From positions 1 to 38,580 of the forward strand of contig CAMHEZ010000021.1 of assembly GCA_946184295.1 (NCBI GenBank): a stretch of DNA of 38,580 nucleotides, in the 5' to 3' direction. The stretch's first letter is position 1. Each line of letters begins with the position of its first letter. The notes under the pieces are model-generated. The model saw only the letters and a program-made list of their open reading frames with translations. It was not told where the DNA came from and made no database searches. This document shows positions 1 to 7,890 of this stretch, piece by piece. The stretch is from an uncultured Clostridia bacterium (GTDB taxonomy: Bacteria; Bacillota; Clostridia; Oscillospirales; Acutalibacteraceae). The position numbers and the translations under genes are program-made.

Positions 1-44
1 TTCTATTTTATCACCCTTGTCAACTGCCTTATACTTTTTTTGGA

Positions 45-800
45 TTGCTATATTTGGTGAAGGAGCTGCTGGCGGAACAGCCGCGATATCAGGATATGGC
101 CATTCCGAACGATGCGCAGGAGCAGAAGGATTTACTGCGGGCGCTGATGAATGTGCGCCTGCCCGCGCCGGTCAGTGAGGCATTTCTGAACGTGCAGGAC
201 GCGTATCTGCAAGCCGAAACGGCGGCGAAGGGCATTACCCGCCTTGAGAATTTGCAGGAAGCGGGTGATGGGCTGTACCTCTGGCAGGGCGACATCACCA
301 CGCTGGCCTGCGACGCGATCGTCAACGCCGCCAATTCCCAGATGCTGGGCTGTTTCCGCCCGCTGCACAACTGCATTGACAACTGCATTCACACCTATGC
401 GGGGGTTCAGCTCCGCAGCAAATGCCATGAGCTGATGACGGCACAGGGACATAAGGAACCGACCGGCAAGGCCAAAATCACGCCGGCCTATAACCTGCCC
501 TGCCGCTATGTCATTCACACAGTCGGTCCGATTGTGGAGGGACGATTGACCCAAACACACTGCGCGCTTCTCGCCGACTGCTACCGTTCCTGCCTGACGC
601 TCGCGACGGAAAACGGCTGTGAGAGTATCGCTTTCTGCTGTATATCCACGGGTGTGTTCGGGTTTCCACAGCAGGAGGCCGTCGGGATTGCCGTGAACAC
701 CGTCAGGGACTTTCTGGCGAATCACAACAGCCATATGAAGGTGATTTTCAACGTGTTCAAGGACGCGGATTTAGCGATTTACCGGGAATTATTAGGATAA
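45..800 (+). CDS. Zinc-dependent macrodomain protein (protein ADP-ribose hydrolase type)
   Basis: This 251-residue frame matches the zinc-containing macrodomain family that removes ADP-ribose from proteins. Visible signatures are the ADP-ribose loop around VNAANSQMLGC, the zinc ligands in the GCFRPLHNC stretch (Cys-x5-His-x-Cys), the following IDN and HTYAGVQLR, and the second phosphate loop STGVFGFP. The family's N-terminal part (KELLAEQPRYQ, then ALMNVR) is present. The start is doubtful: candidates are TTG 45, TTG 54 and GTG 57, none has a clear ribosome site, and the protein begins about 7-10 residues later than relatives I know. The frame stays open to the window edge, but the upstream residues do not resemble the family, so the 5' end may be damaged. 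In staphylococci and streptococci such genes sit with a sirtuin and a GcvH-like protein; any such partners would lie outside this window. Confidence 0.85.
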   Translation: MLYLVKELLAEQPRYQDMAIPNDAQEQKDLLRALMNVRLPAPVSEAFLNVQDAYLQAETAAKGITRLENLQEAGDGLYLWQGDITTLACDAIVNAANSQMLGCFRPLHNCIDNCIHTYAGVQLRSKCHELMTAQGHKEPTGKAKITPAYNLPCRYVIHTVGPIVEGRLTQTHCALLADCYRSCLTLATENGCESIAFCCISTGVFGFPQQEAVGIAVNTVRDFLANHNSHMKVIFNVFKDADLAIYRELLG

Positions 801-835
801 ATTCGATTAAATTTCGATAGATTATGAGCGGATTC

Positions 836-864
836 TTGACAATACGCACAATTCGCGGTATAAT
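836..864 (+). promoter_or_regulatory. Consensus sigma-A promoter for the aquaporin gene
   Basis: TTGACA at 836-841 and TATAAT at 859-864 with a 17-base spacer, a perfect match. The predicted start near 871 leaves a leader of about 150 nt before the aquaporin gene. The leader holds the near-palindrome GGAAATATTTTCC (879-891) but no riboswitch that I recognise. Confidence 0.85.
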
Positions 865-1022
865 AGTTTTCACAAAAAGGAAATATTTTCCGGGGCGCAT
901 AGAATCGGAACAGGTTTCATTTTTTGCATACCCGGGTAAATATCTGCCAACAATCGGCGTGTAAGTGTGTAGGTATCACATACGCTCGTTTGTTGAGCAT
1001 TCTTTGAAGGAGGTTCTTCACA

Positions 1023-1694
1023 ATGAAAGAACTGGATTACAGAAAGTGTGCCGCGGAATTTGTCGGAACGCTTGTGCTGGTGCTCTTTGGCTGCGGTACC
1101 GCCGTGATGGTGGGCTGCTCCTCCGAGCACGGCGGCGGCTACCTGCTGACGGCGCTGGCCTTCGGCCTGGTCATCGTGGCGATGGCCTATTCCATCGGCA
1201 ACGTATCGGGCTGTCACATCAACCCTGCCGTGTCGCTGGCCATGCTGATCGACGGCAGAATGTCGGGGCGTGACTTCGGTCTGTATGTCGGCTCGCAGTG
1301 CCTCGGCGCGATTGCCGGCGCGGCAATCCTGATGGGCTTCGCGGGCAGGGACAGCGGCCTCGGCGCAAACGGTCTTTATGACGGCAGCATCATGAAGTCG
1401 CTGCTCATTGAAGTGATTCTGACCTTCGTCTTTGTGCTGGTCATACTCGGCGTGACCGCGAAGAAGAGCTTCGGCAATCTCGCGGGTATCGTCATCGGCC
1501 TGTCGCTCACACTGGTGCATATCCTCGGCATCGCCTTCACCGGCACCTCCGTCAATCCGGCCAGAAGCCTCGGCCCTGCGCTCTTTGCGGGCGGCGACGC
1601 GCTCAGGTATGTATGGGTCTTCATCGTAGCCCCCCTTGTCGGCGGCGCGCTGGCGGCATGCTTCCACAAGTACGTGGTCAAGAAGAGCTGCTAG
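1023..1694 (+). CDS. aqpZ: Aquaporin (MIP family, AqpZ-like water channel)
   Basis: Inner-membrane channel of 223 residues, the usual length for bacterial aquaporins. Both half-helix motifs are intact: NPA in HINPAVSLAM and NPAR in TSVNPARSLGP. The His of LVHILGIAFTGTSVNPAR is where water-selective AqpZ carries its filter histidine, and the filter Arg follows the second NPA; glycerol facilitators have Gly at the His position, so water transport is the better guess. Six hydrophobic helices can be traced. The start is the ATG behind a strong AAGGAGG (about 1008-1014). It is transcribed alone from a consensus promoter and faces the PEP carboxykinase gene, with a shared terminator between them. 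The symbol is given by family resemblance. Confidence 0.9.
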   Translation: MKELDYRKCAAEFVGTLVLVLFGCGTAVMVGCSSEHGGGYLLTALAFGLVIVAMAYSIGNVSGCHINPAVSLAMLIDGRMSGRDFGLYVGSQCLGAIAGAAILMGFAGRDSGLGANGLYDGSIMKSLLIEVILTFVFVLVILGVTAKKSFGNLAGIVIGLSLTLVHILGIAFTGTSVNPARSLGPALFAGGDALRYVWVFIVAPLVGGALAACFHKYVVKKSC

Positions 1695-1722
1695 CCGTTA
1701 GCCGTTGGCGATGCACTAGCCA

Positions 1723-1851
1723 CAACTTAAGCACTCCCTCAGTCAGCTGTCGCTGACAGCTCCCTCAAAGAGGGAGCCGGATATTGCCTCCCTCTCTGAG
1801 GGAGGTGGCTTGCCGAAGGCAAGACGGAGGGAGTTTATTTCCCTAAGTTGT
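1723..1851. repeat. MITE-like nested inverted repeat with four internal hairpins
   Basis: The outer arms are ACAACTTA (1723-1730) and TAAGTTGT (1844-1851). Inside them lie ACTCCCTC (1734-1741) and GAGGGAGT (1827-1834). Between the arms are four short hairpins: GTCAGC/GCTGAC, GCTCCCTC-AAA-GAGGGAGC, CCTCCCTC-TCT-GAGGGAGG and CTTGCC-GAA-GGCAAG. No reading frame fits. The architecture is that of small non-autonomous palindromic elements common in Clostridia. It differs in sequence from the five stop-codon-linked elements further right. Confidence 0.75.
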
Positions 1852-1880
1852 TGATAGTGGTTGGTGATGTGTTCCCAATC

Positions 1881-1932
1881 AAAAAACAGGAAGGTTTTCA
1901 CACGGACTCGTGTGTCTGCCTTCCTGTTTTTT
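1881..1932. terminator. Bidirectional intrinsic terminator between aqpZ and pckA
   Basis: Perfect 14-base arms, AAAAAACAGGAAGG (1881-1894) and its complement (1919-1932), so a stem is flanked by A and T runs on either strand. It serves both convergent genes. Confidence 0.9.
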
Positions 1933-1967
1933 TTAGTTATGACATCTCACAAATGACGTATTGGCAA

Positions 1968-3742
1968 TTACTCTGCCAGATTGCTTTCGAGGGTGTCGAG
2001 CTCAGCCTGGAGCTTGGCGGGGAGCTTGTCGCCGAACTTGGCGTAGAACTCCTTGATGCCGGGCACTTCGGCCTTCCAGAGATCCTTGTCAACATTCAGA
2101 ATGCCGGCGAGGTCTTCCTTGGAGAAGTCGAGGCCTTCGAGGTTGATATCGTCCACGTTGGGCACATAGCCGATGGCGGTTTCCTGCGCGTCAACCTTCC
2201 CTTCGCATCTCTTGAGCATCCAGTCGAGGACGCGGAGATTGTCGCCGAAGCCCGGCCAGATGAAGTGGCCTTCCGCGTCGGTGCGGAACCAGTTGACATG
2301 GAAGATCTTGGGAGCCTTGTCGCCGAGCTTCTCGCCCATGTCAATCCAGTGCTGCCAGTAGTCAGCCATGTTGTAGCCGCAGAAGGGAATCATGGCCATG
2401 GGGTCACGGCGGACAACGCCGACAGCGCCGGTCGCGGCTGCGGTGGTCTCGGAAGCCATGGTGGAGCCTACAAACACGCCGTGGTTCCAGTCGCGGGACT
2501 GATATACCAGCGGAGCGGTCTTGGCGCGACGGCCGCCGAAGATGATCGCACTGATCGGCACGCCGGTAGTGGAATTAAATTCAGCGGAAACGCAGGGGCA
2601 GTTCTGAGCGGGAGCGGTAAAACGGGAGTTGGGGTGAGCCAGCTTGTTGCCCGCGGCGGTGTATTCCACGCCGTTGACCTTCTCGCCCTTCCATTCGACA
2701 GCGTTGACAGGCGGGTTCTTGTCGAGACCTTCCCACCACACAGTGTTGTCGTCGAGGTTCTGCGCCACGTTGGTAAAGATGGTACCCTTTCTGGTGGAAG
2801 CCAGCGCGTTGGGATTGGACTTCTCGTTGGTGCCGGGGGCCACGCCGAAGAAGCCGTTCTCGGGGTTGATGGCCCAGAGTCTGCCGTCGGGACCAATGCG
2901 CAGCCAGCTGATATCGTCACCGACACACCAGACCTTGTAGCCCTGCTTCTTGTAGACTTCCGGCGGAATCATCATGGCAAGATTGGTCTTGCCGCAGGCG
3001 GACGGGAATGCCGCGCAGACATACTTGATTTCGCCCTCGGGATTCTCCAGACCGAGAATGAGCATATGCTCAGCCATCCAGCCTTCCTTCCAGCCCTGGT
3101 AGGAAGCAATGCGGAGCGCGAAGCACTTCTTGCCGAGAAGGACGTTGCCGCCGTAAGCAGAGTTGACGGAAATGATGGTGTTGTCCTGCGGGAACTGGCA
3201 GATGTATCTCTTTTCCTCGTCAACGTCGCACTTGGCGTGGAGACCGCGCACCCAGTCGTTGTTGTCGTCGCCGAACGCGTCGAGGACGGCCTTGCCCATT
3301 CTGGTCATGATGGCCATGTTGAGCACGACGTAGATGGAGTCGGTCAACTCGATGCCAACCTTGGAAAACTCGGAACCGATGGGACCCATGGAATAGGGAA
3401 TGATATACATGGTTCTGCCCTGATATCTGCCTCTGGCGATGTCAAAGAGCATCTTGTAGGCGTCGGCGGGTTCCATCCAGTTGTTGGTGGGGCCGGCCTC
3501 TTCCTTGGTGTTGCAGCAGATGAAGGTGCGGGCTTCCACACGGGCCACATCGTTGGGTGGAGGTAGCAGCCGGGGAGCTTTTCCTCGTTGAGCTTAATCA
3601 TTTCGCCGGTTTCGCAGGCTTCCTTGCGGAGCGCTTCGAGCTGCTCCTCGGAACCGTCGATCCAGACGATCTGGTCGGGCTTCATGAGCTCGGTCATTTC
3701 GTCGATCCATGCGAGCATGGACTTGTTGTTTGTCAGTGCCAT
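1968..3742 (-). pseudogene. pckA: GTP-type phosphoenolpyruvate carboxykinase, frameshifted by a small deletion
   Basis: PEPCK (GTP) converts oxaloacetate and GTP to phosphoenolpyruvate, CO2 and GDP. The true start is ATG at 3742 (MALTNNKSML), behind AGAAAGGAG at 3753-3760. The first frame reads to GCYLH at 3557, and the family sequence resumes as NDVARVEART in another frame from 3554, with only bases 3555-3556 between them. The missing length must be 1 mod 3. Loss of ten bases, four residues of the HRxNPND type, fits the family best. The rest is intact: the FPSACGKTNLAMM P-loop, GDDISWLRIGPDGRLWAINPE, and a normal C-terminus. A GTG at 3548 opens the second frame but has no ribosome site. Either this is a real lesion that inactivates the enzyme or an assembly error. 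Confidence 0.85.
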
Positions 3743-3802
3743 GATAATAATCTCCTTTCTCAATTTGAACGGCAGGCTATGAGTTAGTCTCGTCCAACTG
3801 AG

Positions 3803-3819
3803 GTACAATTTTTTTGTAC
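3803..3819. promoter_or_regulatory. Inverted repeat GTACAA-N5-TTGTAC, operator candidate
   Basis: Perfect 6-base arms with a 5-base centre, directly downstream of the pckA promoter. It could be a protein operator, or a weak hairpin in the leader. The binding protein is unknown. Confidence 0.45.
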
Positions 3820-3827
3820 TTGGTACT

Positions 3828-3857
3828 ATTATACAATAAGTGTTCCGCAATTTTCAA
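3828..3857 (-). promoter_or_regulatory. Sigma-A promoter for pckA
   Basis: On the minus strand, TTGAAA (3852-3857) and TATAAT (3828-3833) with an 18-base spacer. The inverted repeat GTACAA-N5-TTGTAC (3803-3819) starts just past the predicted start point, where a repressor could block transcription. Confidence 0.7.
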
Positions 3858-3983
3858 TTGATAAACTGTTAACTTTTTTGAGACGGCAAACAACAGGATG
3901 TTGAGGCCTGCGCCAGCCGCGGCGCGGAATTGTTGACAAATTATGAAGTTTGCGGGAAAAAGGTGGATTTTGCCCGGGGGGTA

Positions 3984-3992
3984 TGTTATAAT
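3984..3992 (+). promoter_or_regulatory. Extended -10 promoter for corA
   Basis: TG-T-TATAAT at 3984-3992. The -35 region at 17 bases (TGGATT) is poor, as is usual when the TG extension is present. The leader to the corA start is about 70 nt. Confidence 0.6.
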
Positions 3993-4072
3993 AAACCGCA
4001 TAGCAAAATAACGGGTGACGTATGTTTTTTTGTATGCGTGTATGATTTGTATGCCCGAAAGAAGGTCGTTTC

Positions 4073-5014
4073 ATGCTGAAGCTGTATCGCACGGAAAGCA
4101 AGGTTTTGAAGGAAGTTGAGGAAGTGTCCGACGGCTGCTGGGTCAACATGGTGAATCCCACTTATCAGGAGGTTGCTGAAATCGCCGACGAGTTTGGCAT
4201 TGATGAGGCCGATATCATGGCCGCGCTCGACGATGAGGAAAGCTCGCGTATTGAACTGGAAGACGGCTACACGCTGATTCTCGTGGATATCCCCTCGGTG
4301 GAGGTGCGTCATGAAAAGTACCGTCACACCACCATTCCGCTGGGCATGCTCATCACCCAGACCGCCATCATCACGGTCTGCACCGTCGAAACCCCCATTC
4401 TCAACGATTTCATCAACAAGCGCATCAAGGATTTCAGCACCAAGAAAAAAATGCGTTTCATCTATCAGATCTTTGCCCGCACGATTTCGTTTTATCAATC
4501 CACCCTGCGCTCGATTGACAAAATGCGCACCGAGATTGAAGAGCGCGTCGGCGACGATACCACCGATATGGACCTCATCGACCTGCACGAGCTGGAATCC
4601 ACGCTGGTTTACTTTGCCACTTCACTCAACGCCAACAGCGGCGTACTCAACCGTCTCACCCGTTATACGCGTCTGGAGCAGTATCCTGACGACCAGGAAC
4701 TGCTGGACGATTTGATTGTGGAAAACCGTCAGGCCATCGAGATGACCTCCATCTATCGGGATATCCTCAACGGCACCCGCGAGCTGATTTCGTCCATCAT
4801 CGACAGCAAGCTCAACAACGTCATGAAGTATCTCACCGCCATTACCCTCGTGATGGCCATTCCCACGATTATTTCCGGCTTCTACGGCATGAACGTCCAC
4901 CCCGCCGGTATGCCTTTTTCACAGTCGCCGTGGGGTTTTCCGATTGTCTGCGTCATGACGGTCATTATCTGCGCCGTGTCGATGGTGGTATTAAAGAAGA
5001 AAAGAATGCTGTAA
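4073..5014 (+). CDS. corA: CorA-family divalent cation (Mg2+/Co2+) transporter
   Basis: Channel-type magnesium/cobalt uptake protein of 313 residues. It has a long acidic cytoplasmic N-terminal domain and two C-terminal membrane helices. The first helix ends in the diagnostic YGMN motif (GFYGMNVHPAG), followed by a short loop and the helix PIVCVMTVIICAVSMVVL with a basic tail (KKKRML). Length and order fit the family; the protein forms pentamers in relatives. The ATG at 4073 follows GAAAGAAGG. The gene has its own extended -10 promoter and ends 36 bases before the Lrp-type regulator, so the two may be cotranscribed. Confidence 0.9.
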   Translation: MLKLYRTESKVLKEVEEVSDGCWVNMVNPTYQEVAEIADEFGIDEADIMAALDDEESSRIELEDGYTLILVDIPSVEVRHEKYRHTTIPLGMLITQTAIITVCTVETPILNDFINKRIKDFSTKKKMRFIYQIFARTISFYQSTLRSIDKMRTEIEERVGDDTTDMDLIDLHELESTLVYFATSLNANSGVLNRLTRYTRLEQYPDDQELLDDLIVENRQAIEMTSIYRDILNGTRELISSIIDSKLNNVMKYLTAITLVMAIPTIISGFYGMNVHPAGMPFSQSPWGFPIVCVMTVIICAVSMVVLKKKRML

Positions 5015-5050
5015 GTTTGTATTGTCTTAACAGGAGGTTCAATACACGTT

Positions 5051-5533
5051 ATGGATAAAATACTCACAATTTTAAAGGACAATCCCCGGCTGACCAACGC
5101 GCAGATTGCGGCGATGGTAGGTCAGACGGAGGAAGCGGTCGGCGAAGCGATTGCCGATTATGAGCGCAGAGGGATTATCTGCGGCTACAAGACGGTCATT
5201 GACTGGGAGAAGGTCGAGCTGACCGAAAAGGTGACGGCCATCATTGAACTGAAGGTCACGCCCCGCCGCGACACCGGCTTTGAAAAAATCGCCGAAGAAA
5301 TCATGGCCTTTGACGAGGTGGAGTCGGTGAGCCTGATGAGCGGCGGCTACGATTTTTCTGTTGGCGTCACAGGTCACACCTTCAAGGAAGTGGCGCTGTT
5401 TGTGGCCAAGCGTCTCGCGCCGATTCAGTCGGTGATTTCCACCCAGACGACCTTTATCCTCAAGCGCTACAAGCAGGCGGGCATTATTCTCTCCCCCGCA
5501 CAGGCTGACGAAAGAGGTGCGGATATCCTGTGA
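5051..5533 (+). CDS. Lrp/AsnC-family transcriptional regulator
   Basis: A 160-residue regulator. Residues 1-50 form the winged helix-turn-helix (LTNAQIAAMVGQTEEAVGEA, then the YERRGIICGYKTVID turn), and residues about 65-140 form the RAM ligand-binding/oligomerisation domain (VESVSLMSGGYDFSVGVTG). Lrp proteins usually sense amino acids. A strong AGGAGG lies at 5033-5038, 12 bases before the ATG. The stop codon overlaps the start of the aminotransferase (TGATG), so the two are translated together, and the regulator probably controls or responds to amino acid transamination. The ligand cannot be read from the sequence. Confidence 0.88.
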   Translation: MDKILTILKDNPRLTNAQIAAMVGQTEEAVGEAIADYERRGIICGYKTVIDWEKVELTEKVTAIIELKVTPRRDTGFEKIAEEIMAFDEVESVSLMSGGYDFSVGVTGHTFKEVALFVAKRLAPIQSVISTQTTFILKRYKQAGIILSPAQADERGADIL

Positions 5534-6708
5534 TGAATTACGATGCACTGCTGAATGTGACGGCGCGGGACATTCCTCCGTCGGGTATCCGGCGTTTCTT
5601 TGACATTGCCGCCGAGATGGACGACGTGATTTCGCTCTCGGTGGGCGAGCCGGATTTTCAGACGCCGTGGCATGTGCGCGACGTGGCGATTGATTCACTG
5701 CAAAAGGGTCATACCGGCTATTCCCCAAACCGCGGCTTTACGGCGCTGTGCCGCGAAATCTGCGACTATTACGAGCGGAAATTTCATCTGTCATATGATT
5801 ACAGGACCGATGTGGTTGTGACGGTCGGCGGTTCCGAGGCGATTGATCTGGCGGTTCGTGCGCTGGTCAATCCGGGGGACGAAGTGCTGGTACCGCAGCC
5901 GAGCTTTGTCTGCTATGCGCCGATTGCCGCCCTGACAGGTGCCAAGGTGGTGCCGATTGTCACGCGGCGGGAAAATGAGTTCCGCCTGACCGCCGACGCG
6001 CTCCGCGAGAAAATCACCGACCGCACCAAGCTCCTGATTTTACCTTATCCCAACAATCCGACCGGCGCGGTCATGCGCCGCGAGCATCTGGAGGAAATTG
6101 CCGCTGTGCTGCGGGACACCGATATCATGGTGCTGGCCGACGAAATCTACTCCGAGCTGACCTACAACGGCACGCCCCATGTCTCCATTGCCTCCATCGA
6201 CGGCATGAAGGAGCGGACGGTTGTGGTCAACGGCTTCTCCAAATCCTACGCCATGACGGGCTGGCGGCTGGGCTATGCGCTGGGACCCGCGCCGGTCATC
6301 GCCGTGATGACCAAGATTCACCAGTACGCCATCATGTGCGCCCCGACGACCTCGCAGTACGCGGCAATCGACGCGCTGCACAGCGGGGACGGCGACATTG
6401 CCGCCATGCGCGACGAATACGACCTGCGCCGCCGCCTGATCGTGAATGGGTTCCGCGAGCTGGGGCTGGACTGCTTTGAGCCGGAAGGCGCGTTTTACAT
6501 CTTCCCGAGCATTGCCCGCACGGGCATGACCTCGGAGGCATTCTGTCAGAAGCTGCTGGAAACCAAACACGTCGCGGTGGTGCCTGGCAATGCCTTTGGC
6601 GACTGCGGCGAAGGGTTTATCCGGGTGTCCTATGCGTATTCGACCCATCATATCGAAGAAGCGCTCAGAAGAATCCGGCTGTTTCTCAAAGAAGAAGGCC
6701 TGATTTGA
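5533..6708 (+). CDS. Class I/II pyridoxal-phosphate aminotransferase
   Basis: PLP-dependent aminotransferase of fold type I, 391 residues. Visible motifs are VGEPDFQTP, the substrate/PLP turn YPNNPTGAV, the Asp and Tyr of MVLADEIYSELTY, and the Schiff-base lysine in FSKSYAMTGWRLGYALG. The conserved Arg that binds the substrate carboxylate is in GFIRVSYAYS. I chose ATG 5533, which overlaps the regulator's stop as TGATG, over GTG 5530. The closest family is the broad aspartate/aromatic aminotransferase group; the substrate is not determinable here. Hairpin element R1 starts six bases after the stop. Confidence 0.88.
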   Translation: MNYDALLNVTARDIPPSGIRRFFDIAAEMDDVISLSVGEPDFQTPWHVRDVAIDSLQKGHTGYSPNRGFTALCREICDYYERKFHLSYDYRTDVVVTVGGSEAIDLAVRALVNPGDEVLVPQPSFVCYAPIAALTGAKVVPIVTRRENEFRLTADALREKITDRTKLLILPYPNNPTGAVMRREHLEEIAAVLRDTDIMVLADEIYSELTYNGTPHVSIASIDGMKERTVVVNGFSKSYAMTGWRLGYALGPAPVIAVMTKIHQYAIMCAPTTSQYAAIDALHSGDGDIAAMRDEYDLRRRLIVNGFRELGLDCFEPEGAFYIFPSIARTGMTSEAFCQKLLETKHVAVVPGNAFGDCGEGFIRVSYAYSTHHIEEALRRIRLFLKEEGLI

Positions 6709-6714
6709 AAAAAT

Positions 6715-6864
6715 AATTAAGCGAAGCGCGGGAGTCCAGGGGGACTGGTCCTCCTGGCGGGTCAAGGGCAGGGCCCTTGCAGGGGGTGGGACAGCGTCCC
6801 ACAAGGGAGGCTTTAGCCGACCGAGCGCGACGCGCCAAAGCCCAAAACGCACTCAGGCGAATCC
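6715..6864 (+). repeat. Modular hairpin element R1
   Basis: First of five related elements. It opens with AATTAAGCGAAGCGCGGG six bases after the aminotransferase stop. Then come the hairpins CCAGGGGGACTGGTCCTCCTGG, AAGGGCAGGGCCCTT and GTGGGACAGCGTCCCAC, a GGCTTTAGCC module, and the tail CACTCAGGCGAATCC. It lacks a T-run, so it is not a classical terminator. Confidence 0.85.
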
Positions 6865-6900
6865 AATGAAGGATTCCTCCAAGGGGGTACATGAAAACCT

Positions 6901-7797
6901 ATGAACATACAGGCAAACGGAAAAATCAATCTGACACTTGACATCATCGGCAAACGTCCCGACGGCTATCATGACTTGGTGATGGTGATGCAGTCGGTAG
7001 GACTTCACGACGGTGTGCAGGTCAACCTGAACGACAGCGGCAGGATTACGGTGCATTCCTCCTCCGCGCAGCTCAGGGACGACGAAAGCAACATTGCGTG
7101 GAAGGCGGCGAAGGCCTTTTTTGACGCGAGCGGCATTGCCGGTCAGGGCGTGGATATCACGATTGAAAAAAAGATTCCCATGGAAGCGGGCATGGCGGGC
7201 GGCAGTGCGGACGGCGCGGCGGTGATTGTCGCGCTCAACGAGCTGTGCGGCACGGGGTACGACGACGCGAAGCTGTGGGACATCGGCGTGACAGTGGGTG
7301 CGGACGTGCCCTTCTGCATTACCGGCGGCACCATGCTGGCGGAGGGCAAGGGGGAGATTCTTACGCCGCTGCCTTTGCTGGCGGATTTTGTCAAGCCACC
7401 GGTCATTCTGCTCTGCAAGCCCGAGATTGGCGTCTCTACCGGGAAGGCTTACGGCGCGGTGGACAATTGCGCCCCTGAAACGCTCGACCGCCTGCGTCCC
7501 GACACGGAGGCGATGAAACGCGCCCTTGCCGACCGAAATCTGCAAGGCGTGGCGGAGAATCTGGTGAACGTCTTTGAAGAAGTGATGCAGCTTGAAGAAT
7601 GCAGTGAAATCAAGCGCACCATGCTGCATATGGGAGCGCTTGGCGCGTGCATGACCGGCAGCGGCACCACGGTGTTCGGGCTGTTTGACGACAGCGCCGT
7701 GGCCGAAACCTGCGCGGCGTTTCTGGGGAAGACCTTCCCGAAAACGTATCTCACCCACGCGGCGGCCAAGGGCTGCGTGATAGAACGGATTTCATGA
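6901..7797 (+). CDS. ispE: 4-diphosphocytidyl-2-C-methyl-D-erythritol kinase
   Basis: GHMP-family kinase of the non-mevalonate isoprenoid route; it phosphorylates CDP-methylerythritol at the 2-hydroxyl with ATP. The 298 residues match the family length. The N-terminal NGKINLTLDIIGKRPDGYHDL is the typical IspE opening, the glycine-rich ATP loop is PMEAGMAGGSADGAA, and the late GACMTGSGTTVFGLF is the third GHMP motif. ATG 6901 is set by this N-terminus. Its ribosome site AAGGGGG (6881-6887) is rather far, 13 bases away, and an out-of-frame ATG at 6891 lies at better spacing. The gene sits directly behind element R1 and is followed by spoIIR in the same direction. Confidence 0.93.
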   Translation: MNIQANGKINLTLDIIGKRPDGYHDLVMVMQSVGLHDGVQVNLNDSGRITVHSSSAQLRDDESNIAWKAAKAFFDASGIAGQGVDITIEKKIPMEAGMAGGSADGAAVIVALNELCGTGYDDAKLWDIGVTVGADVPFCITGGTMLAEGKGEILTPLPLLADFVKPPVILLCKPEIGVSTGKAYGAVDNCAPETLDRLRPDTEAMKRALADRNLQGVAENLVNVFEEVMQLEECSEIKRTMLHMGALGACMTGSGTTVFGLFDDSAVAETCAAFLGKTFPKTYLTHAAAKGCVIERIS

Positions 7798-7853
7798 TTT
7801 GATTTTTTTCATTAACTGCATAAAGCGTTGGCTCTCTGTCAATCATCAAGGTA

Positions 7854-7868
7854 ATCGGGTGACCCGAT
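7854..7868. promoter_or_regulatory. Perfect palindrome ATCGGG-TGA-CCCGAT before spoIIR
   Basis: A 15-base inverted repeat that ends 22 bases before the spoIIR start codon. It is either an operator or an mRNA hairpin upstream of the ribosome site. No T-run follows it, so termination of ispE is less likely. Confidence 0.4.
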
Positions 7869-7890
7869 GATGAAACGGAGGGCTTTTTTG

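Larger units (their letters stand above)
3743..4072. promoter_or_regulatory. Divergent control region between pckA and corA
   Basis: This 330-base spacer holds the two opposing promoters listed separately and an inverted repeat near the pckA start point. A TTGACA on the plus strand at 3933-3938 has no -10 at a usable distance. No gene or RNA was recognised in it. Confidence 0.6.

Noticed and set aside
1848-3566. Plus-strand open frame of 572 codons opposite pckA
   Set aside because: It mirrors the PEPCK gene, which is clear on the minus strand; GC-rich third positions keep the antisense frame open.
6715-6864. Element R1 as an ordinary intrinsic terminator
   Set aside because: Several hairpins but no T-run after any of them, and related copies occur elsewhere; treated as a repeat element.
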